Shown here piece by piece: positions 4,667-10,242 of a stretch of DNA of 10,242 nucleotides. The notes beneath the pieces are model-generated. The model was not told the DNA's origin, did no database searches, and was given only the letters and a program-made list of their open reading frames with translations. Origin of the DNA: Candidatus Falkowbacteria bacterium CG02_land_8_20_14_3_00_36_14 (GTDB taxonomy: Bacteria > Patescibacteriota > Patescibacteriia > Patescibacteriales > UM-FILTER-36-11); assembly GCA_002781265.1 (NCBI GenBank), contig PETS01000095.1, positions 1-10,242 on the forward strand, written 5' to 3'. Every line of letters starts with the position of its first letter. Positions within the stretch are counted from its first letter, which is position 1. The position numbers and the translations under genes were made by a program.

Positions 4667-7366
4667 ATGTATTTAGAAAAATTGGAAATTCAAGGTTTTA
4701 AATCTTTCGCCCATAAGAATTTATTAAAATTCCCGGGCATGCTGGATGAAACCAAAAGGGGGATAACAGCCATCGTCGGGCCTAACGGTTCGGGCAAATC
4801 AAATATTGCCGATGCTATCCGCTGGGTTTTGGGCGAACAGAGCATGAAAGTTTTACGCGGCAAAAAAAGCGAAGATATTATATTTTTCGGCTCTTCCAAA
4901 CTGAATAAATTAGGCATGTCCGAGGTTTCATTATTTTTAAACAATGAAGACCATAAAGCGTCGATTGACTATACCCAGCTGGTTTTAACCAGGCGGGTAT
5001 ACCGCGACGGCTTGAGCGAGTATTCGCTTAATAATAGCCGGGTCAGATTGGCCGATATCCAAATGCTTTTGGCCAAGTCAAAATTCGGCCAAAAAACCTA
5101 TAGCGTAATCGGGCAAGGTATGGTGGAAGGATTTTTGAATACTTCTTTAGCCGATCGTAAGGAATTTTTTGATGAAGCCACCGGCGTTAAGCAATATCAG
5201 ATAAAGCGCGATGATTCATTAAATAAATTGCACTCCAGCTATGAAAATTTAAATCAAGTGCAAATGCTACTGACGGAAATCGAACCGCGCTTAAAAAGCT
5301 TAACCAGACAGGTAAATAAGCTGAAAAAGAGAGGTGAGATAGAAAGCCAGTTGCAGGAATTACAACTTCAGTATTACGGAAAAATTTGGCATGAACTAAA
5401 TGATAAATTTACGGAATTGAATAAAAGATTTTTGGAAATAGATAAGATAAAGCTGGAAAAGGATAAAAAACTGGATAATTTAAACAGAAAACTTAATCAA
5501 TTGGAGGCGCAAAATAAAACTAGCGAAGAATTTTTAAAATGGCAAAATGAATTAATGAATTTGCAGAATGGAAAAGACCAGCTGACAAAGCAATTGGCTA
5601 AACTAGATGCCCAATTGGAAATAAAAATGGAAGCCAACGGCCAATTTGACTTATCATGGCTGACTGGTAAAAAGGAAGAATACGAAATTAAAATTAAAAC
5701 CATAAATAAAGAAATCAATGATTCCGAAATAATTTTAAATCAAGAAACCAACAAGCAAAATGAGTATCGGAGCAAAAAAGAAGCGATAGATAAAGAGATA
5801 AATAATTTAAATAAAAATTTTTACAATTATGCGCCTAATTTAGACAAGGTTGAATTTGGCGTATTGGATAAAAAAATTAAAAATATATTAAATAAAATAG
5901 ATATAATAAACAACGAAAAAAATATCAATAAAATTATAGAGATAAATATTGAAATAAAAAAAGAATTAAAATATATTTTAGAAATATTAAAAAAATATTC
6001 CGACAAAGAAAATTTGGATGAGACGCAAGATAATTTTAAAAAATTAATTACCGAGAAAGAAGAGCTTTTAATAAAAATTAATGAGCGCAATGTTTATCTA
6101 TCAGCTAAGGGAGAAAGGATAAGAATGCTAAAAGAAAAAAAAGATGAATTAAGCCGCGAGTTAGGCAATATAGAAAATAAATTAAAACGGCACGGGAGTG
6201 GCTATGCTGCCGGAAGCGCTGGCAAAGATAGGGATAAATTAAAATTAAGCTTAAGTAGGATTGAAGACCAATTTATCGGATTAAAAGAAAAGATCGGCCA
6301 GCAGAGCCGGAAAGAAGGAGAGGAAAGGGCATTTTTCTTTGAATTACAGAAGAAAGTGCGAAATCTGCAAAATGAAATTAACAGCCATAATAATAATTTA
6401 AATGAAATTAAGGTAAATTCTACCAGATATGAAACAAAATTAGAGGGTTTGGAAGCCGAAATCAGGCATTCTTACGGCTCCCTTAAAAAAATTAAAGCCA
6501 ATAGAATGGCCGGACAAATAAATGTTGATGAGTTATTTGCAGGAATAAATAATTTAAAAAGACAATTAGACCAGATTGGCGGCATTGATCCGGAAATAGA
6601 AAAAGAATATATGGAGACAAAAGAGCGCTTTGATTTTCTTTCCGGCCAAGTTAATGATTTAGCCTCAGCTATTTCTTCTTTGGAAAAAATAATTAAAGAT
6701 TTAGACTTAATTATAAAGGAGAGATTTGACAAGGAATTTGAGCTGATCCAAGAAAAATTTGAAGAATATTTTAAAATTCTATTTGACGGCGGCAATGCTA
6801 AAGTAATAAAGGTTTTAGCCGAAGAGGAAGATGATTCGGCAATTACATCATCAGAGTTTTTAACTGGCAAAAAGGACCAGGGGCAGACCGTTGAGCAAAG
6901 TTTGGAGAAAGCGGTTGGAGAAAATAACGCAAAAGCTGATGATATAGGCATTAAAAAAATTAAATTTTTACAAAAACACAATGCTACCGGTTTGGCCGGG
7001 ATTGAAATTAAAGCTACGCCTCCGGGCAAGAAAATAAAAAATATTTCCATGCTTTCCGGAGGAGAAAGGGCTTTAACTGCCATTGCTTTAATTTGTGCTA
7101 TTATTAGCGCTAATCCTTCGCCATTTGTGGTATTGGACGAAGTAGACGCGGCGCTTGACGAAGCTAATTCCGAGCGGCTGGCAAGGATTTTAGAAGATCT
7201 TTCCCATAAGACTCAATTTATCGTTATTACCCATAATCGGGCCACGATGCGCCGCGCTAATATTTTATACGGAGTAACCATGCAGGACAACGGCATATCA
7301 AAGTTAATATCCATCAAGCTGGATGAAGCAGGAGAGAAAAAAGAAGTAAGAAGCAAATGGTTATAA
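4667..7366 (+). CDS. smc: Short SMC-type chromosome segregation ATPase without a visible hinge
   Basis: SMC proteins form ring-shaped ATPases that organise and segregate chromosomes. The head motifs are complete: MYLEKLEIQGFKSFA at the N-terminus, Walker A GPNGSGKS (38-45), Q-loop VIGQG (147-151), ABC signature LSGGE (796-800), Walker B VVLDEVDAALDE (821-832) and THN (855-857). The heads are joined by charged coiled coil from about 180 to 690. The protein has 899 residues against about 1,100-1,200 for typical bacterial SMC. I find no hinge sequence between the arms, and no CxxC zinc hook either. The middle (about 383-455) is N/K/I-rich and helical-looking. A glycine/alanine-rich break lies at 509-520. 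The C-terminal head has an insertion of roughly 50 residues (about 716-775), acidic at first, before GIEIKATPPGKK. I start at the ATG at 4667, since an upstream in-frame TTG (4625) adds 14 residues that do not fit the family N-terminus. No strong Shine-Dalgarno is present. No scpA or scpB is in the window. SbcC/Rad50 or RecN are less likely because of the SMC-like head sequences. Confidence 0.88.
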   Translation: MYLEKLEIQGFKSFAHKNLLKFPGMLDETKRGITAIVGPNGSGKSNIADAIRWVLGEQSMKVLRGKKSEDIIFFGSSKLNKLGMSEVSLFLNNEDHKASIDYTQLVLTRRVYRDGLSEYSLNNSRVRLADIQMLLAKSKFGQKTYSVIGQGMVEGFLNTSLADRKEFFDEATGVKQYQIKRDDSLNKLHSSYENLNQVQMLLTEIEPRLKSLTRQVNKLKKRGEIESQLQELQLQYYGKIWHELNDKFTELNKRFLEIDKIKLEKDKKLDNLNRKLNQLEAQNKTSEEFLKWQNELMNLQNGKDQLTKQLAKLDAQLEIKMEANGQFDLSWLTGKKEEYEIKIKTINKEINDSEIILNQETNKQNEYRSKKEAIDKEINNLNKNFYNYAPNLDKVEFGVLDKKIKNILNKIDIINNEKNINKIIEINIEIKKELKYILEILKKYSDKENLDETQDNFKKLITEKEELLIKINERNVYLSAKGERIRMLKEKKDELSRELGNIENKLKRHGSGYAAGSAGKDRDKLKLSLSRIEDQFIGLKEKIGQQSRKEGEERAFFFELQKKVRNLQNEINSHNNNLNEIKVNSTRYETKLEGLEAEIRHSYGSLKKIKANRMAGQINVDELFAGINNLKRQLDQIGGIDPEIEKEYMETKERFDFLSGQVNDLASAISSLEKIIKDLDLIIKERFDKEFELIQEKFEEYFKILFDGGNAKVIKVLAEEEDDSAITSSEFLTGKKDQGQTVEQSLEKAVGENNAKADDIGIKKIKFLQKHNATGLAGIEIKATPPGKKIKNISMLSGGERALTAIALICAIISANPSPFVVLDEVDAALDEANSERLARILEDLSHKTQFIVITHNRATMRRANILYGVTMQDNGISKLISIKLDEAGEKKEVRSKWL

Positions 7367-7517
7367 TTTATCTAACTTTGTCATTACTGGCTTTGACCCG
7401 CATACTGCCGTCCCGTTTCGCCATAGCTTTAGCGATATGTATTTAATCCATTAGTGTTATATTAATCACAGTCCCCATCACCCGCTATGATTTTTTATTA
7501 AAGATTTGAGGGAAGTA

Positions 7518-7526
7518 TGGTAAAAT
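7518..7526 (+). promoter_or_regulatory. Extended -10 giving a leaderless mRNA for the 7533 gene
   Basis: TGGTAAAAT (7518-7526) is an extended -10 (TGn then TAAAAT). Six bases separate it from the ATG at 7533, the same geometry as at the ATPase gene (686). No good -35 is seen 17 bases upstream (TTAAAG), which is usual for extended -10 promoters. Confidence 0.55.
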
Positions 7527-7532
7527 TAAGGC

Positions 7533-8120
7533 ATGAAGAAATATATTATATATGTAATTATTATATTTATTATTTTGATTGTATTTTTTTTATGGTATGT
7601 AAATAGAGATATTGAAGGCCTAGAAGTAAAAAACGATAATAAGGATTCAGAAGAAATAGATACAATTAATTGGCAGACTTACAGCAACGAAGAATATAAA
7701 TTTGAATTATTGTACCCAGATTATTTATCAGAAATAATAAATAATAGTAATCAATTCCACGCAAAATCAGATAAATATGATTGGTTTGATGTTGAAATTA
7801 TTAACTCGCCACTGAATGGATATAAATATATAAATCAATCAGGCTCTTTTGTCTTTCAATATGATTCAAACTCTAAAAAATGGGTTTCAATTCCAGCTGA
7901 TATCCCAGAAGGTTTAGCACCTAAAAAATATCAAAATAATAATTTTTTAATATATTATGTTATGATCGCTGACGGTGGCGGGCAAGGAGAAACCGCATAT
8001 ATAGAAAGTCCGTCAAATGATTTTATTATAAAAATGCAATTAAGCAGAAATATCACCGCAGAGCATTATAGTAATAAAGACGAGTTTTTTAAAATATTAG
8101 ATGATTTTAATTTTTATTAA
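7533..8120 (+). CDS. Membrane-anchored exported protein, PsbP-like pattern
   Basis: The 195-residue protein begins with a basic KK and a hydrophobic helix (about 4-22), then an acidic linker (about 32-44) and an exported domain. The domain opens with NWQTYSNEEYKFELLYPDYL, the aromatic 'W-x-Y-N-E-Y-x-F-x-Y-P' pattern of PsbP-like or DUF-type exported domains that are common in Patescibacteria and Gram-positive lipoproteins. There is no lipobox cysteine, so the N-terminal helix is probably an uncleaved anchor. The domain end (FFKILDDFNFY) also matches this type, where a last strand or helix reads like 'ILSTFKF'. Its function is unknown; cell-envelope binding is a guess. A leaderless promoter is predicted. 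Stop and next start are 45 bases apart, so co-transcription with the 8166 gene is likely. Confidence 0.75.
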   Translation: MKKYIIYVIIIFIILIVFFLWYVNRDIEGLEVKNDNKDSEEIDTINWQTYSNEEYKFELLYPDYLSEIINNSNQFHAKSDKYDWFDVEIINSPLNGYKYINQSGSFVFQYDSNSKKWVSIPADIPEGLAPKKYQNNNFLIYYVMIADGGGQGETAYIESPSNDFIIKMQLSRNITAEHYSNKDEFFKILDDFNFY

Positions 8121-8165
8121 ATATTAAAAAATTTTTTAAAATAAATAATTGGAAATAAATTATTT

Positions 8166-8423
8166 ATGAATAAAAAAATAATTAAAAGTTTTATTATAAT
8201 CTTTATAATAATATTTATTATATTTATTTTCTCAACTATAATATATTATATTATTATAAAAGATGAAAATAGATATTACGGCATAATAACCATGGAATAC
8301 TGTGGAGAAATAGGAGGTAATCTATTTGAGCAGGAAAAAGGATGTCCGCAAGGCAAAAGAGAAATAGCTGAAATTAATTATCATAAATATAATATATGGA
8401 CAGCGTTTATCTGCTGTAAATAA
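8166..8423 (+). CDS. Small membrane-anchored protein with four exported cysteines
   Basis: This 85-residue protein has a basic start (MNKK), one long I/F-rich helix (about 8-31), and a short tail outside the membrane with cysteines at 46, 60, 83 and 84 (MEYCGEIGG, KGCPQG, FICCK). Four cysteines in such a short exported tail suggest two disulfides. The pattern C-x3-GG...CP-x-G...CC recurs, as I recall, in small exported Patescibacteria proteins, but I know no function for it. A weak purine run (GGAAA, 8151-8155) lies ten bases before the ATG. The gene follows the 7533 gene closely and shares its topology, so the two may act together at the cell surface. The coding case is the clear topology and the ordered cysteines. 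Confidence 0.65.
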   Translation: MNKKIIKSFIIIFIIIFIIFIFSTIIYYIIIKDENRYYGIITMEYCGEIGGNLFEQEKGCPQGKREIAEINYHKYNIWTAFICCK

Positions 8424-8491
8424 TTTATTATAAAAAATAATAAACATAATCCTATTTTTTTGGATTTTCCTCCATATTAACGGGATAAAAG

Positions 8492-8522
8492 AGAGTTGGT
8501 ATTTATATCAGCTCTATTTTTT
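8492..8522 (+). terminator. Intrinsic terminator after the two small exported genes
   Basis: AGAGTTG (8492-8498) pairs with CAGCTCT (8509-8515), with one G-U pair and a 10-base loop, followed by A and six T's (8517-8522). A-tract pairing on the 5' side extends the stem. A weaker hairpin, AATCC/GGATT at 8448-8466, lies upstream. Confidence 0.6.
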
Positions 8523-8523
8523 A

Positions 8524-8552
8524 TTTACCAAAATGACACAATAAGGTAAAAT
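8524..8552 (+). promoter_or_regulatory. Candidate promoter for comM
   Basis: TTTACC (8524-8529) and TAAAAT (8547-8552) are 17 bases apart. Transcription near 8559 would give a leader of about 100 bases that contains the repeat at 8609-8646. Confidence 0.4.
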
Positions 8553-8608
8553 GTTGATATTAGTCATCTGAAATAAATTATTAATAATTTTGAATGTGCG
8601 GATAAAAA

Positions 8609-8646
8609 CGAGATTCTTCATTACGCTTCGCTTCATTCAGAATGAC
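8609..8646. repeat. Dispersed-type repeat just before comM
   Basis: The segment runs from CGAGATTCTTCATTACGC to TTCAGAATGAC, with ATTCT (8613-8617) complementary to AGAAT (8639-8643). Strings of the form GAGATTCTTC...TTCAGAATGAC are, from memory, widely dispersed between genes in many bacterial genomes, including Patescibacteria; this was not searched. It ends 11 bases before the comM ATG, so it occupies the ribosome-binding region, where no Shine-Dalgarno is seen. Confidence 0.5.
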
Positions 8647-8657
8647 AAAAAAGAAAA

Positions 8658-10178
8658 ATGAGTTCAAAAATATTATCTGCCGCCGTAGTTGGCTTGGAAG
8701 CGGAAATAGTGGAGGTGGAAGCGGATACTTCCAGCGGCCCTTTGGGCACTTTTACCATCGTGGGTTTGCCCGACATAGCCGTGCAGGAATCAAAAGAAAG
8801 AGTAAGGAGCGCTATAAAAAATTCTGGATTTAATTTTCCTAAATTAAAAACTACTATAAATCTGGCGCCGGCCGATTTAAAAAAGCAGGGACCCAGCTAT
8901 GATCTGCCGATTGCCGTCAGCATACTTGCGACCACTTACAAAATAAACATTATTACTTCAACCGAGAATATGTTGTTTGTGGGCGAATTAGCCTTAAACG
9001 GACGTTTGCGGTCGGTTAATGGAATCTTGTCCATAGCTTTGGCCGCTAAAAATAAAGGCATCAAAACACTATTCGTTCCGGCGGTTAATGCCAAGGAAGC
9101 AAAATTAGTGGAGAATTTGGAAGTTATCGGCGTAAATAATTTAGTTGAATTAACCGAGCATTTGACAGGCAGAAAATTAATTGAGCCGGCCAAAGCAAAT
9201 AAATTTAATTTTAGCAATAAAAAGATACTTTTGGATATGGCCCATATTAAAGGTCAGGAGCACGTAAAAAGAGCCCTAGAAATTACCGCCGCCGGCTCTC
9301 ATAATATCCTTATGAGCGGACCGCCAGGATCAGGCAAAACTTTATTAGCCCGCACTATTCCTTCCATACTGCCTGATTTAACCTTAGAAGAAGCCCTTGA
9401 ATTGACAAAAATATATAGCGTGGCCAATGAATTGCCCGCTGACGAAGCTTTAATGACCAGCCGGCCTTTCCGGTCGCCTCATCATACCGCTTCCGGAGTA
9501 TCCTTGGTGGGAGGCGGCACCTGGCCGAAACCGGGAGAAATATCATTAGCCCATCGGGGAATATTATTTTTAGATGAATTTGCGGAATTTCCGCGCCAAG
9601 TTTTAGAAAATTTGCGCCAGCCCATGGAAGACGGGTTGATTAATATCAGCCGGGCCGCCGGCAGTTTATGCTTTCCGGCTAAATTTGTTTTAGCCGCTTC
9701 TATGAATCCCTGCCCTTGCGGTTTCAACAGCGATAAAGAAAAAAATTGCCTTTGTTCGCCGTCGCAGCTGATTAATTATAATAAAAAGATATCCGGACCG
9801 ATAATCGACCGGATAGATTTATTCGTTGAAGTACCGAGGATTAATTTTGATAAATTAATTTCCAATTTGCCCAGCGAGCCGTCAAAAGCCGTAAAAGCCA
9901 GAGTGGAAAAAGCCAGAGCTATCCAAAAAGAGAGATTTAAAGATACTGCTTTTATAACGAATTCGGAAATGACTTCGGAAGCGGTTAAGCAATTTTGCGA
10001 GCTTAATAATGAATCAAAAAATATTCTTCGCCAAGCTGTAACCCAAATGCATTTATCAGCTCGCGGTTATTTTCGCATTATTAAAGTTGCCCGCACTATT
10101 GCCGATTTAATGAATGAAAAAATAATTTTACCGGTTCATTTAGCTGAAGCCCTGCAATATAGGCATAAGGAAAATTAG
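8658..10178 (+). CDS. comM: ComM/YifB-family AAA+ ATPase (Mg-chelatase-like)
   Basis: ComM is a hexameric AAA+ helicase shown in naturally competent bacteria to drive branch migration during integration of transforming DNA; older annotations call it an Mg-chelatase subunit or Lon-like protease. This 506-residue protein is full length. Residues 1-170 form the ChlI/Lon-protease-like N-terminal domain (VGLPD, 35-39; NLAPADLKKQGPSYDLPIA, 68-86). The AAA+ core has Walker A GPPGSGKT (221-228), FRSPHHTAS (271-279), Walker B ILFLDEF (302-308) and sensor-1 ASMNPCPCG (347-355). A probable arginine finger lies in GPIIDRIDLF (380-389), and sensor-2 in LSARGYFRIIKVARTIADL. Cysteines 352, 354, 364 and 366 form the family's zinc-finger-like cluster. 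The start matches the family N-terminus, and no Shine-Dalgarno precedes it. Base composition is richer in GC than the flanking small genes, as for smc, fitting a core gene. It implies uptake and recombination of external DNA, although no other com gene is visible here. Confidence 0.95.
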   Translation: MSSKILSAAVVGLEAEIVEVEADTSSGPLGTFTIVGLPDIAVQESKERVRSAIKNSGFNFPKLKTTINLAPADLKKQGPSYDLPIAVSILATTYKINIITSTENMLFVGELALNGRLRSVNGILSIALAAKNKGIKTLFVPAVNAKEAKLVENLEVIGVNNLVELTEHLTGRKLIEPAKANKFNFSNKKILLDMAHIKGQEHVKRALEITAAGSHNILMSGPPGSGKTLLARTIPSILPDLTLEEALELTKIYSVANELPADEALMTSRPFRSPHHTASGVSLVGGGTWPKPGEISLAHRGILFLDEFAEFPRQVLENLRQPMEDGLINISRAAGSLCFPAKFVLAASMNPCPCGFNSDKEKNCLCSPSQLINYNKKISGPIIDRIDLFVEVPRINFDKLISNLPSEPSKAVKARVEKARAIQKERFKDTAFITNSEMTSEAVKQFCELNNESKNILRQAVTQMHLSARGYFRIIKVARTIADLMNEKIILPVHLAEALQYRHKEN

Positions 10179-10197
10179 AAGTGAATAAGTTCAGACA

Positions 10198-10226
10198 CAT
10201 ATTGGACTGCGAAGCAGGCCAATATG
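10198..10226. repeat. Near-perfect hairpin after comM
   Basis: CATATTGG (10198-10205) pairs with CCAATATG (10219-10226). After one A/G mismatch, CTGC (10207-10210) pairs with GCAG (10214-10217) around a GAA loop. There is no T run after it, so it is not a typical intrinsic terminator. Its GAAGCAGG wording resembles the other GC-rich palindromes in the window. A GTG frame from 10181 reads through it to the edge. Confidence 0.7.
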
Positions 10227-10242
10227 CAAACAATTTACACGC

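Noticed and set aside
6472..7083. Open frame of 203 codons on the minus strand
   Set aside because: It lies wholly inside smc, opposite conserved head and insert sequence; a shadow of the real frame.
4667..7366. Rad50/SbcC identity for the short SMC
   Set aside because: No zinc-hook CxxC in the middle, and the head sequences (FKSFA, LSGGERALTA, VLDEVDAALDE) are SMC-like.
8642..8833. Frame of 63 codons overlapping the start of comM, with a Gly/Ser-rich stretch
   Set aside because: It overlaps well-conserved ComM residues in another frame and begins within a dispersed repeat.
686..10178. Alternative genetic code with TGA read as glycine (as in Gracilibacteria/Absconditabacteria)
   Set aside because: All genes are full length under the standard bacterial code and use GGN for conserved glycines; the lack of TGA stops in seven genes may be chance.
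1..10242. CRISPR array, tRNA or rRNA genes
   Set aside because: No regularly spaced repeat series, tRNA cloverleaf or rRNA-like sequence was seen on either strand.

Overview
The window is AT-rich bacterial DNA with all seven credible genes on the + strand. It most resembles a Candidate Phyla Radiation (Patescibacteria, probably Parcubacteria-like) genome. This is inferred from four things: an SMC protein far shorter than usual and apparently without a hinge; small membrane-anchored proteins of a type common in that group; many short GC-rich hairpin repeats between genes; and few Shine-Dalgarno sequences. No database search was possible. The seven genes end in TAA (five) or TAG (two). None ends in TGA, and none needs TGA to be read as an amino acid.

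Layout. 1-685 holds no convincing gene but is dense in hairpins, including a foldback element of about 140 bp (367-507). 686-1945 encodes an AAA+ ATPase of the AAA_14/DUF4143 type, with a promoter whose spacing predicts a leaderless mRNA. A 44-base repeat occurs just before and just after this gene in direct orientation. 2130-2468 encodes a small one-pass membrane protein behind a strong promoter. 2469-2994 is a 526-base intergenic stretch with a run of RNA-like helices ending in a strong intrinsic terminator (candidate ncRNA), then a second foldback of about 132 bp. 2995-4506 encodes a radical SAM protein with an N-terminal B12-binding-like domain and a DUF4070-like C-terminus. It has the only strong Shine-Dalgarno among the seven genes and its own terminator. 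4667-7366 encodes the short SMC-type ATPase. 7533-8120 and 8166-8423 encode two small membrane-anchored proteins with exported domains. 8658-10178 encodes a complete ComM/YifB AAA+ protein.

How the genes relate. SMC (chromosome organisation) and ComM (branch migration of incoming DNA during transformation) are chromosomal housekeeping or DNA-uptake functions. The ATPase gene, lying between repeats, and the solitary radical SAM gene look like accessory insertions. Most genes have their own promoter or terminator signals, so the window reads as mostly single-gene transcription units, not one operon. The only likely co-transcribed pair is 7533-8120 with 8166-8423.

The points most worth a second look are the apparently hingeless SMC, the candidate structured RNA at 2527-2777, the two foldback elements, and the leaderless extended -10 promoters at two genes.
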